Positions 18,168 through 28,113 of a stretch of 64,000 nucleotides of DNA are shown one piece after another (the first letter of the stretch is position 1; every line of letters starts with the position of its first letter). Both the position numbers and the translations under genes were made by a program. The DNA comes from Devosia epidermidihirudinis (GTDB taxonomy: Bacteria; Pseudomonadota; Alphaproteobacteria; Rhizobiales; Devosiaceae): contig NZ_LANJ01000046.1 in the NCBI RefSeq assembly GCF_000971295.1, positions 124,001 through 188,000 of the forward strand. The letters run 5' to 3'. The notes below the pieces were generated by a model, which saw nothing but the letters and a program-made list of their open reading frames with translations, ran no database searches and was not told the origin of the DNA.

Positions 18168-19352
18168 ATGTTCGAGACACTTACCAAGGCCCCCGGCGAC
18201 AAGATCCTGGCGCTGATGGGCGAATACGCGGCTGATCCGCGCCCCACAAAGATCGACCTTGGCGTCGGTGTCTATAAAGACGAAAAGGGCGTCACCGCCG
18301 TGATGTCTGCCGTTCGCAAGGCCGAACAGCGCATTCTCGAAAACGAAAAGACCAAGACTTACCTTGGGATAGCCGGCAACAAGGGCTATGGCGCCGCCGT
18401 GCTCGATCTGGCTCTGGCCGATAGCGTTGACCGCAGCCGCGTCCGCATCGCGCAGGCTCCCGGCGGCACAGGTTCGCTCTGGGTGCTGATGCAGCTGGTC
18501 AACCGCGCCAAGCCCGGCACCACCGTCTGGGTGTCCGACCCAACCTGGCCAAACCACAACCCGATTGCCGAAAACTCCGGCCTCAAGGTCAAGACCTACC
18601 CCTATTTCGACACCGAAACGCGCGGTGTGAAGTTTGCCGACATGCTGGCCACGCTGGACAAGCTGGGCAAGGATGACGTCGTGCTGCTGCACGGTTGCTG
18701 CCACAACCCAACCGGCGCCAACCTTGCTAACGATCAGTGGGATCAGGTCGCAGCAAGCCTCGCCAAGACTGGCGCGCTGCCCTTCATCGATCTGGCCTAT
18801 CTCGGTTTCGGCGATGGCCTGCTCGAAGACGCCTATGGCACGCGCAAGGTGATTTCCTCGGTTCCAGAAGCGCTTATCGCGTTTTCGGGCTCGAAGAATT
18901 TCGGCCTCTATCGCGAGCGCGTTGGCGCGGCGATCCTGGTTGCGCGCGATGCTGCGCAGGCTGATGTGACCAATTCCCAGCTGCTCAACATCATCCGTGG
19001 CGCCTATAGCCAGCCACCCGATCATGGTGCCGAAATCATCCGCACCATTCTCGAGGATGCCGAGCTGCGTGCCGAGTGGGAAACCGAACTCAACGCGATG
19101 CGCGGCCGTATGATCCGTCTGCGCGAAAAGCTCAGCGAGGCGATCCGCCAGAAGTCCAACTCCGAGGACTTCGACTTTATCGCCGATCACCGCGGCATGT
19201 TTTCGCTCCTCGGTCTGCCAAATGAGACCGTCGAACATTTAAAAGCCGCCAATGGTGTCTATATGATTGGTGATAGTCGCATCAATGTCGCCGGCATCCC
19301 CGAGGATCGCATTGGCGATTTGGCGGATGCGATGCTTGCGGCCATCAAATAG
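18168..19352 (+). CDS. Aromatic/aspartate aminotransferase (class I, TyrB/AspC type)
   Basis: 394 residues, PLP enzyme of the fold-type I subgroup I-alpha that transfers amino groups between aspartate or aromatic amino acids and 2-oxoglutarate. Signatures are IDLGVGVYKDEKG, GGTGSLW, WVSDPTWPNH, LLHGCCHNPTGANL, DLAYLGFGDGLLEDA, and the PLP lysine in FSGSKNFGLYRERVGA. The substrate-carboxylate Arg lies near the C-terminus in DSRINVAGIP. It starts 61 bases after etfA behind a terminator, so it is probably its own transcription unit. TyrB and AspC activities cannot be told apart by sequence alone. Confidence 0.93.
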   Translation: MFETLTKAPGDKILALMGEYAADPRPTKIDLGVGVYKDEKGVTAVMSAVRKAEQRILENEKTKTYLGIAGNKGYGAAVLDLALADSVDRSRVRIAQAPGGTGSLWVLMQLVNRAKPGTTVWVSDPTWPNHNPIAENSGLKVKTYPYFDTETRGVKFADMLATLDKLGKDDVVLLHGCCHNPTGANLANDQWDQVAASLAKTGALPFIDLAYLGFGDGLLEDAYGTRKVISSVPEALIAFSGSKNFGLYRERVGAAILVARDAAQADVTNSQLLNIIRGAYSQPPDHGAEIIRTILEDAELRAEWETELNAMRGRMIRLREKLSEAIRQKSNSEDFDFIADHRGMFSLLGLPNETVEHLKAANGVYMIGDSRINVAGIPEDRIGDLADAMLAAIK

Positions 19353-19434
19353 CGCCTGTCAATTCGCCTTGCGGACGGCATTTGCCGTGCTACACCTTTG
19401 CCAAACGGGCAACATACGACCTTAGGAGGGAACC

Positions 19435-20088
19435 ATGAAGTTCTTCGTCGATACTGCGGAAATCAAGGACATCAAGGAGCTCTACGCGACTGGTCTCCTC
19501 GACGGCGTCACCACCAATCCATCGCTGATTGCCAAGTCCGGCCGTGACTTCAAGGAAGTCATCAAGGAGATCTGCGATCTGGTTCCCGGTCCGGTTTCGG
19601 CTGAAGTGGCTAGCCTTGAATATGAAGGCATGGTTGCTGAAGGCGAACACCTCGCCAAGATCGCCGACAACGTCGTGATCAAGCTGCCGCTGACGCTCAA
19701 TGGCCTCAAGGCCACCAAGTACTTCCATGACAAGGGTATCCACACCAACGTCACGCTGTGCTTCTCGGCCAACCAGGCGCTGCTCGCTGCCAAGGTCGGC
19801 GCGACCTACATCTCGCCTTTCCTGGGCCGTCTCGATGACATCAACCTCGATGGCGTTGAACTGATCGAAAACATCCGTCAGATCTACGACAACTATGGTT
19901 TTGAGACCCAGATCCTGGCTGCCTCGATCCGTTCGCCAAACCACGTGACCCAGGTCGCGCTGGCTGGTTCCGACGTTGCCACCATCCCACCCGATGTGAT
20001 CCGCAAGCTGGCCAACCACCCGCTGACCAATGCGGGCATCGAAGGCTTCCTGAAGGACTGGAAGGCAACCGGCCAGTCGATCCTCTAA
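19435..20088 (+). CDS. Fructose-6-phosphate aldolase / small transaldolase
   Basis: 217 residues, the short TalC/Fsa subfamily of transaldolases. The barrel starts [16 protein letters not shown], with [14 protein letters not shown] carrying the early catalytic Asp, and the Schiff-base lysine in [41 protein letters not shown] and [10 protein letters not shown] complete the family pattern. In organisms with this form it often serves as the pentose-phosphate transaldolase. TAGGAGGGAACC precedes ATG, one of the strongest ribosome-binding sites in the window, consistent with high expression; codon use here also favours the preferred codons. Confidence 0.93.
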   Translation: MKFFVDTAEIKDIKELYATGLLDGVTTNPSLIAKSGRDFKEVIKEICDLVPGPVSAEVASLEYEGMVAEGEHLAKIADNVVIKLPLTLNGLKATKYFHDKGIHTNVTLCFSANQALLAAKVGATYISPFLGRLDDINLDGVELIENIRQIYDNYGFETQILAASIRSPNHVTQVALAGSDVATIPPDVIRKLANHPLTNAGIEGFLKDWKATGQSIL

Positions 20089-20115
20089 GGATCGCGCCGC
20101 ACACGATATAGGCTT

Positions 20116-20129
20116 CACGGGTGTCCGTG
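20116..20129. other. Small hairpin after the transaldolase gene
   Basis: CACGG-GTGT-CCGTG, with outer GGCT/AGCC that pair across a one-base bulge. It lies 28 bases after the stop. No T tract follows, so terminator function is uncertain. Confidence 0.4.
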
Positions 20130-20144
20130 AGCCCCAGCCAAATC

Positions 20145-20179
20145 AGACCTCGCCCTTCGACAAGCTCGGGGTGAGGTCT
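20145..20179. repeat. Single family-B REP unit
   Basis: Runs from AGACCTCGCCCTTCGACAAG to GGGGTGAGGTCT, with complementary ends. One unpaired member of the repeat family found as inverted pairs at 14793, 45922 and 63207. It ends 20 bases before the mrp start. Confidence 0.8.
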
Positions 20180-20198
20180 TTGCTTTTTGGAGCCAGCC

Positions 20199-21293
20199 AT
20201 GGCCGATCTAGAACTCGCCGCCCGCATCAAGTCAGCTCTGGCGGCCGTGGAAATTCCTGGCGGGGGTGACCTGGCTGGTTATGGCGGACTGTCCGAAATC
20301 ATCGTCACGCCCAGCGCTGTGGCCTTCGCCATTGCGGTTGCGCCTGGCATGGAGGCCGCCTTCGGCCCGGCCCGCGAACAGGCGCAGCAGGCCGCGCAAA
20401 CCGTTGCCGGTACGCGCAAGGTCATGGTCTCCCTCACTGCTGGCAAGCCGCCCGCCGGCCCCAAATTCTCCCATGGTAGCCCGGTGCCCGCCGGCAAGAC
20501 CGCCGTTCCGGGCATCAAGCGCATCATCGCGGTAGGGTCGGGCAAGGGTGGCGTCGGCAAGTCCACCGTCGCCGTGAACATCGCGCTAGCGCTGGCCGCA
20601 GAAGGCCTCAAGATCGGCATGCTCGACGCCGATCTTTATGGCCCCTCCATCCCCAAGCTGCTTGGCATTGAAGGGCGGCCTGCCATCCGCGAAGATGGCA
20701 TTTTCACGCCACATGAAGCCTTTGGCATCAAGGCCATGTCGATCGGCTCCATGCTCAATCCCGATCAGGCCGTGGTCTGGCGCGGCCCGATGGCTACCTC
20801 CGCGCTGCGCCAGTTGCTGCGCGAAACCGATTGGGGCGATATCGACGTTCTGGTCATCGATCTGCCGCCTGGCACCGGCGACATTCACATCTCGCTCTTC
20901 CAGCAGGCCGAAGTCGATGGCGTCGTCATCGTCTCGACGCCTCAGCAGCTGGCCCTGATCGACGCGAAAAAGGCCATCGACATGCTGCACCGGCTCAATG
21001 TGCCGCTGTTCGGGCTGGTCGAAAACATGAGCTACTTCATCGCGCCCGACACCGGCACGCGATATGACATCTTCGGCAGTGGTGGTGCTGAGGCTGCGGC
21101 CGCCGATCTCGGCCTGCGCTTCCTGGGTGCTGTGCCGCTTGTCATGTCGATCCGTGAAGGCTCTGACGCCGGTCTGCCTCCCATGGTCAGCCAGCCTGAT
21201 GGCCCCGAGGCTCAGGCGTTCCGCGCCATCGCGCGCACCATTCTGGCCAATGATCCGGCGCGGCAGCGTTCGCCCGAATTCAGCAAATCTTAA
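20199..21293 (+). CDS. Mrp/ApbC-family iron-sulfur carrier ATPase
   Basis: 364 residues. Mrp proteins are P-loop ATPases that bind and transfer Fe-S clusters. The N-terminal MIP18-like domain (about 1-75) contains ALAAVEIPGGGDLAGYGGL; the deviant Walker A is VGSGKGGVGKSTVAVNIA, then DADLYGPSIPKLLG, and LVIDLPPGTGDIHISL. In the family, ENMSYF is normally followed by CPxCG; here the same place reads ENMSYFIAPDTGTRYDIFG, so the two cluster-ligating cysteines are absent. The start at ATG 20199 (MADLELAARIK) avoids a TTG 12 bases upstream. The 76-residue gene after it may be in the same unit. Confidence 0.93.
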   Translation: MADLELAARIKSALAAVEIPGGGDLAGYGGLSEIIVTPSAVAFAIAVAPGMEAAFGPAREQAQQAAQTVAGTRKVMVSLTAGKPPAGPKFSHGSPVPAGKTAVPGIKRIIAVGSGKGGVGKSTVAVNIALALAAEGLKIGMLDADLYGPSIPKLLGIEGRPAIREDGIFTPHEAFGIKAMSIGSMLNPDQAVVWRGPMATSALRQLLRETDWGDIDVLVIDLPPGTGDIHISLFQQAEVDGVVIVSTPQQLALIDAKKAIDMLHRLNVPLFGLVENMSYFIAPDTGTRYDIFGSGGAEAAAADLGLRFLGAVPLVMSIREGSDAGLPPMVSQPDGPEAQAFRAIARTILANDPARQRSPEFSKS

Positions 21294-21315
21294 CGCCTTG
21301 CGGTAACCCTGAGGC

Positions 21316-21546
21316 ATGGCCAAAGTCGCAAACTATTCCCGCTACGACGCGCTGCAATTGCAGCGCGCGAAGCGTCGCGAGATTGTCGACCGTGGGCGCG
21401 AACAGTCGGCCAGTGTGAGCCAGGCGATCTCGGCAAACATCAATAGCACGGCCCAACTGCAGGCCAAGATCAGCGAAATGCAGATCCGCACGCGCTCGCA
21501 AGAGGCGGTCAAAGCCAAGATGGAAAAAATCAACAAGCTCGCCTGA
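21316..21546 (+). CDS. Small basic, probably coiled-coil protein, unknown
   Basis: 76 residues starting 23 bases after mrp. The sequence is almost wholly helical in character, rich in Gln, Arg, Lys and Ala (RYDALQLQRAKRREIVDRGR, then AQLQAKISEMQIRTRSQEAV), with heptad-like spacing and no cysteine or membrane segment. I do not recognise a family. Base use is like the neighbours. Support is the clean frame, its spacing to mrp and low-complexity helical composition. Confidence 0.6.
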   Translation: MAKVANYSRYDALQLQRAKRREIVDRGREQSASVSQAISANINSTAQLQAKISEMQIRTRSQEAVKAKMEKINKLA

Positions 21547-21553
21547 CAAGGCA

Positions 21554-21578
21554 TGCAATCGAATTGCAATCGATTGCA
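21554..21578. promoter_or_regulatory. Overlapping LacI-family operators before the beta-glucosidase gene
   Basis: Two overlapping inverted repeats: TGCAAT-CGA-ATTGCA (21554-21568) and the perfect 14-bp palindrome TGCAATCGATTGCA (21565-21578). The second fits the LacI/GalR operator pattern TGNAANCGNTTNCA with a central CG. It ends 60 bases before the GH1 start codon. No lacI-type gene is in the window, so the regulator (for example an AglR-like protein) is encoded elsewhere; this is inference. Confidence 0.65.
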
Positions 21579-21638
21579 TAGGGGTTCTGGCTGCGCTATT
21601 TGCCTATGGGACGGGCAGAAACAGCCAGAGGAGCGTCC

Positions 21639-22952
21639 ATGTTTTCCATCGACCGCAAAGACTTCGGTCCCGGCTTTACCTTCGGCGTTGCCACCGCCGC
21701 CTACCAGATCGAGGGTGGCCAGCAGGATGGTCGCGGTCCCTCCATTTGGGACAGTTTTTCAGCGACCCCGGGCAATGTTCACAATGGCGATACCGGGCGC
21801 AATGCCTGCAATCACTACGAGCTGTGGCCCCAGGATCTCGACCTGATCCGCGATGGTGGCTTCGATGCGTACCGCTTTTCCTTTGCCTGGCCACGCCTCA
21901 TTCCCCAGGGCACCGGCGCGGTCAATCAGGCTGGCGTCGATTTTTATGACCGCCTGATCGACGGCATGCTCGAACGCGGCATCAAGCCCTACGCGACCCT
22001 CTATCACTGGGACCTCCCTTCAGCCTTGCAGGACAAGGGCGGCTGGATGAACCGTGATATCGCCGGTTGGATGGGTGAATATGCCGCCCTCATCGCCAAC
22101 AAATTCGGTGACCGCCTCGAAGCCACAGCCACCATCAACGAGCCGTGGTGCGTCGCTTTTCTCAGCCACTTCCTCGGCGTGCATGCGCCGGGTTATCGCG
22201 ACCTGCGCGCTGCAGCCCGCGCCATGCACCATGTGCTGTTCGCGCACGGCACGGCCATCGACGCCTTGCGCGCCAATGGTGCCAAGAATCTCGGCATCGT
22301 GCTGAATCTCGAAAAGTCCGAAGCCGCTTCCGACTCGGCTGCCGATCAGGCAGCGCGCGACATGGGCGATGCGGTGTTCAATCGTTGGTATCTGGGCGGC
22401 GTGCTCAAGGGGCAGTATCCGAAGGAAGTCACCGATTGGCTCGCGCCTTATCTGCCAGAAGGCTACGAGAGGGATATGGAAGTCGTGTCCCGTCCGCTCG
22501 ACTGGCTGGGCATCAACTACTATACGCGCGGCATCTATAGGGCGTCAGGTGTTCCCGGCATGCCGGCCGAGCAGGTCAAGGGGCCGCTCGAAAAGACCGA
22601 AATGGGCTGGGAAATCTATCCGCAGGGGCTGACCGACATTCTGGTCCGCGTCTCCAAGGAATACACCAAGATCCCGCTCTACGTCACCGAGAACGGCATG
22701 GCTGAGGTTGAGGGGGACGATGATCCCCGCCGCGTCTCGTACTACGACGAGCACCTCAAGGCTGTACTCAACGCGCGCGAGCAGGGCGCCGATGTACGGG
22801 GTTACTTCGCCTGGTCGCTGCTCGACAATTACGAGTGGGCCGAAGGCTACAACAAGCGTTTCGGCATCGTTCACGTCGACTACGAGACCCAGCAGCGCAC
22901 GCCCAAGTCGAGCTATCGCGCCTTCCAGGGCATGTTGCACAACACGCGCTAA
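21639..22952 (+). CDS. GH1 beta-glucosidase
   Basis: 437 residues, cytoplasmic. Retaining glycosidase cleaving beta-linked glucosides such as cellobiose. Signatures: FTFGVATAAYQIEGG near the N-terminus, YRFSFAWPRLIPQG, the acid/base Glu in TINEPWCVAFL, the nucleophile in YVTENGMAE, and the C-terminal WSLLDNYEWAEGYNKRFGIVHVDY. The ATG at 21639 follows CAGAGGAGCG; the extra 13 residues of the longer frame are rejected. The 65-base gap to the downstream GH13 gene suggests a two-gene glucoside-use operon under the LacI-type operators. Confidence 0.95.
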   Translation: MFSIDRKDFGPGFTFGVATAAYQIEGGQQDGRGPSIWDSFSATPGNVHNGDTGRNACNHYELWPQDLDLIRDGGFDAYRFSFAWPRLIPQGTGAVNQAGVDFYDRLIDGMLERGIKPYATLYHWDLPSALQDKGGWMNRDIAGWMGEYAALIANKFGDRLEATATINEPWCVAFLSHFLGVHAPGYRDLRAAARAMHHVLFAHGTAIDALRANGAKNLGIVLNLEKSEAASDSAADQAARDMGDAVFNRWYLGGVLKGQYPKEVTDWLAPYLPEGYERDMEVVSRPLDWLGINYYTRGIYRASGVPGMPAEQVKGPLEKTEMGWEIYPQGLTDILVRVSKEYTKIPLYVTENGMAEVEGDDDPRRVSYYDEHLKAVLNAREQGADVRGYFAWSLLDNYEWAEGYNKRFGIVHVDYETQQRTPKSSYRAFQGMLHNTR

Positions 22953-23017
22953 GCGCAGCGCCTTGTCTCGGTCACGCGGGCAGCGTTAACTGGCACTAAC
23001 CCCAAGGGAGAGTGCCG

Positions 23018-24681
<1,664 letters not shown>

Positions 24682-24685
<4 letters not shown>

Positions 24686-26238
24686 CCTGTAATTTCCGGC
24701 AGACGCGCGGCCACCAGGTCGCGCGTCAGCGTGTGTTGGGGATTGGTGAAAATGGCTTCGGGCGCGCCTTCCTCAACAATGCGCCCGGCTTCCATCACCA
24801 GCACCCGGTCGGCCACGGCGCGCACCATGTCGAGGTCATGGCTGATGATGAGATAAGTCAGCCCAAACTCGGTCTGTAGCCGCGCCAGCAACGCCAGCAC
24901 TTCGCCGCGCACGGAGACGTCCAGCGCAGAAACCGGCTCGTCCAGCACCACCAGTTTTGGTTTGGTCACCAGCGCACGCGCTATCGCCAGTCGCTGCCGC
25001 TGTCCCCCCGAAAACTCGTGCGGATACCGGTCTAGCATCGCCGCGTTCAGCCCCACTGCTTCGATGGCCTCGACCAGGCGCGCGTGCCGATCCAGCGGGC
25101 TCAGGCCCGGGTCCAGCCGCAATGGCTCGCCCAGCGAGGCGGCAATGGTCTGGCGCGGATTGAAGCTGCCAAACGGGTCCTGAAATACCAGCGAGATATC
25201 GCGACGAAGCGCCTTGGGCAGATCGGCACCATGATAGGCCGTGCCGCCCAGCCGGATTTCGCCCGAGGTCGCTGTATCGAGCCCCACCACGATTTTGGCC
25301 AGTGTGGTCTTGCCGCATCCCGATGGGCCCACCAGCGCGAGGCATTCGCCGCTGGCAATGCTCAGGCTCACCTCATTGACGGCGCGCAGGGGCTTTTGCG
25401 CCCAGAGCCACGCGCCACCCTGCCGATAATCACGCCGGACATTGTCGACTTCCAACAGCGTTGCGCCGCGCCGATGCACTTCCGGGCGCACGTCAAAGCG
25501 CGAGGCGGCAATGAGTTTTCTTGTGTAGTCCTGCTGCGGATTGGCAAAGACGCTCGCCGCCGGGCCGCTCTCGACCAGTCGCCCCTTGTGCATCACGGCG
25601 ACATAGGTACACAGCGCGCCCACGGCCTTGAGGTCATGGCTGATGAACAACAGCGCCATTTGCCGCCGCGCGCAGATTTCGGCAATCAGATCGAGCACGC
25701 GCCGCTGTGTAATGAGGTCGAGCGCCGAAGTTGGCTCGTCGGCGATGAGGATATCCGGCTGGCTCGCCAACGCCATGGCGATCATCACGCGCTGGCGCTG
25801 TCCGCCCGATAGCTGGTGGGCAAAGCGTTCGCCGTGGCGTGGCTCCAGCCCCACTTCGGCCAACAGCCCAGCGACGTCGACCGTATTGTACTCGCCATTG
25901 TTGAGCCGAATGGCCTCATCGATCTGGTCGCCCACGCGCATCAGAGGATTGAGCGCCGTCATCGGCTCCTGAAACACCATGCCGATGCGCTTGCCGCGCA
26001 ACCGCGCCATGTCGCGTTCAATGGTTGGCAGCGGTGCGCCATCGAGCAGGATCGTCCCGCCAACCTGCGCGCCGTCCGGCAAAAGCCCGGTCACGGCCAA
26101 AGCCGTCAGGGTCTTGCCCGACCCGCTCTCGCCAATGACGCCAAAGCGCTGGCCGCGTTCCAGCCTGAAGCTGACGTCGGTCACAGCATCGCTGTCGCCA
26201 AAGCGCACCGATAGTCCGGAAACCTCAAGCAACGACAT
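24682..26238 (-). CDS. Peptide-type ABC transporter, double ATP-binding protein (DppD-DppF fusion type)
   Basis: 518 residues with two complete ATPase domains. First: Walker A GESGSGKTLTAL, signature LSGGQRQRVMIAMAL, Walker B ILIADEPTSALD. Second, from about residue 260: Walker A GPSGCGKTTLAK, signature FSGGQRQRLAIARAL, Walker B LVVLDEPVSALD. Each half ends with the oligopeptide-transporter C-terminal pattern (FANPQQDYTRKL; FTNPQHTLTRDL). Such fusions power import by DppBC-type permeases. It overlaps the permease gene upstream by 14 bases. Start MSLLEVSGLSVRFGD at 26236-26238. Confidence 0.95.
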
Positions 26239-27067
26239 TGGAGCTTCCCTGGGCACGCAAACGGGCGTCAATCGCGTCGCGCAATCCGTCGCCGGCGATA
26301 TTGAGCGCGATCACGATCAGCACGATGCATAAGCCCGGCACAAAGGTCAGGAATGGATGCAGCAGAAACAGGCTTTGTGCATCCTTCAGCATCAGTCCCA
26401 AACTGGTTGATGGTGGCTGGGTGCCCAGCCCCACATAGCTCAGCCCCGCCTCCGACAGAATGCCGAGCGAGAGCTGGATCGTGCCCTGCACGATGATCAG
26501 GCTCATGATGTTGGGCAACAGATGCCGGTAGGCGATCTGGGCATTGCCAAATCCAGCCAATCGGCCGGCCGCCACAAAGTCCAGTGTAGCAATGCTGAGC
26601 GCGCCCCCTCGGGCGACACGGGCAAACACCGGAATGTTAAACACGCCAATGGCCACCACCGCATTAATCGAGCCGGGCCCGATCAGCGTCGAGATGAGAA
26701 TGGCGACGATCAGCGCTGGGAAAGCGAAAATGAAATCGGTAAACCGCAGCACCAGCCATTCCACCGGCCCGCCCCATGCCGCCGCCGCAAGTCCGAGCGG
26801 TACCCCGATCCCTGCGCCGATCGCCACGGCCAGCGCAGCGACGACAAAGCTCGTCAACGTGCCCGACATCATCAGCGAAAACATGTCGCGCCCCAGATTG
26901 TCCGTGCCCAGCCAATGCTCGGCGCTCGGCCCGAGGAAACGTCGCCCGATCTCGATCTGGGCAATGGGGTAGGGCGTCCAGAACAGGGAAACCAGACCCA
27001 GAAGGGCAAAGAACAGAGTTGCCGCCAGTCCGATGGCAAGGCTTGGATGCGCCAGAATACGTTTCAT
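26225..27067 (-). CDS. Peptide-type ABC transporter permease (DppC-like)
   Basis: 280 residues, about six membrane helices. The N-terminal OppC region with GTDNLGRDMFSLMMSGTLTSF is diagnostic; the EAA loop reads AGRLAGFGNAQIAYRHLLPNI, which contacts the ATPase. C-terminal LCIVLIVIALNIAGDGLRDAIDARL is typical of DppC/GsiD. It overlaps dppB by 4 bases and the ATPase gene by 14, indicating tight translational coupling. Confidence 0.95.
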   Translation of the reverse strand: MKRILAHPSLAIGLAATLFFALLGLVSLFWTPYPIAQIEIGRRFLGPSAEHWLGTDNLGRDMFSLMMSGTLTSFVVAALAVAIGAGIGVPLGLAAAAWGGPVEWLVLRFTDFIFAFPALIVAILISTLIGPGSINAVVAIGVFNIPVFARVARGGALSIATLDFVAAGRLAGFGNAQIAYRHLLPNIMSLIIVQGTIQLSLGILSEAGLSYVGLGTQPPSTSLGLMLKDAQSLFLLHPFLTFVPGLCIVLIVIALNIAGDGLRDAIDARLRAQGSSNVVA

Positions 27068-28017
27068 GGCTTGCCTCGCTCACGTAGGCGTGGATCGACT
27101 ATCGCATAAGCGATGTCGACGATAAGCATGGTTGCGGTTACGGCAACGACCAGAATCATCGTCGCACCTTGCACCAGGATGAGGTCGCGCTCGGAGATCG
27201 CCGTAAAGATCAGCCGCCCCAGCCCCGGCAGGTAGAATACGTTCTCGACGATGATCGTCCCTGCCACGAGAAAAGCGAACTGCAGGCCGAGTACGGTCAA
27301 CACCGGCAGCAATGCATTGCGCACGCCATGCCGCCACACGGCCTCACCCATGGTCAGCCCCTTGGCGCGTGCGGTGCGGATAAAGTCCTGCCCGGTCACA
27401 TCGACCAGGGCGGTGCGCATCACCCGCGCCAGAATGGACGCCTGCGGCAGCGCCAGCGCCAGACTTGGCAGGATCAGCCCGCGAAAGGCGAGGCCCGGAT
27501 TGTCATTCCATGGGGTAAACCCACCCGGCGGCAGCCAGCGCAGGGTCACTGCAAATAGCAGCGTCAGCATCATGCCAAACCAGAAATTGGGCACCGCCAC
27601 GCCCATCTGGGCCAGCACCATAATGCCGGTATCGGTGGCCTTACCACGCCGTCGCGCTGCGATAATGCCGAGTGGCAGGCCAACGGCGACCGAGATGATC
27701 ATGGCGAAAACAGCGAGCGGCAAAGTCACGCCAATCCGGTCCCAGATCAGCTTGGCGACCGGCGCGCGTTGTGTGTAGGAGGTGCCGAAATCGCCCTGCA
27801 GCATGCCCCAGAGCCAGCTGCCAAAGCGCTGATAGGATGGCAGGTCCAACCCCATTTGTGCCCTCAGCCGCGCCAGCGAGTCCGGTGTCGCATTGATGCC
27901 GAGCACGAATTGCGCGGGGTCTCCCGGCAAGAGATTGAGCAGATAGAAAATCACGGCCGCTGCAACGAGCAGCGTGACCACAAAGCCGATGAAGCGTCGG
28001 AGAGCGAACAGGATCAT
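27064..28017 (-). CDS. Peptide-type ABC transporter permease (DppB-like)
   Basis: 317 residues with an N-terminal helix (FALRRFIGFVVTLLVAAAVIFYLLNLLPGDPA, the classic DppB opening) and five more helices. The EAA loop is FIRTARAKGLTMGEAVWRHGVRNALLPV. The C-terminus ILIVDIAYAIVDPRLRERG is also standard. It follows the binding-protein gene by 96 bases, in which no strong terminator is seen. Confidence 0.95.
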   Translation of the reverse strand: MILFALRRFIGFVVTLLVAAAVIFYLLNLLPGDPAQFVLGINATPDSLARLRAQMGLDLPSYQRFGSWLWGMLQGDFGTSYTQRAPVAKLIWDRIGVTLPLAVFAMIISVAVGLPLGIIAARRRGKATDTGIMVLAQMGVAVPNFWFGMMLTLLFAVTLRWLPPGGFTPWNDNPGLAFRGLILPSLALALPQASILARVMRTALVDVTGQDFIRTARAKGLTMGEAVWRHGVRNALLPVLTVLGLQFAFLVAGTIIVENVFYLPGLGRLIFTAISERDLILVQGATMILVVAVTATMLIVDIAYAIVDPRLRERGKP

Positions 28018-28113
28018 GCAGAGGCCACGCAGAGCTGCCCCCGGATATGATCCGGGAGCAGGATGGTCATGACGCTGAAGGTTTCAACGTCCATACGAAT
28101 GGATAGGACTGAT

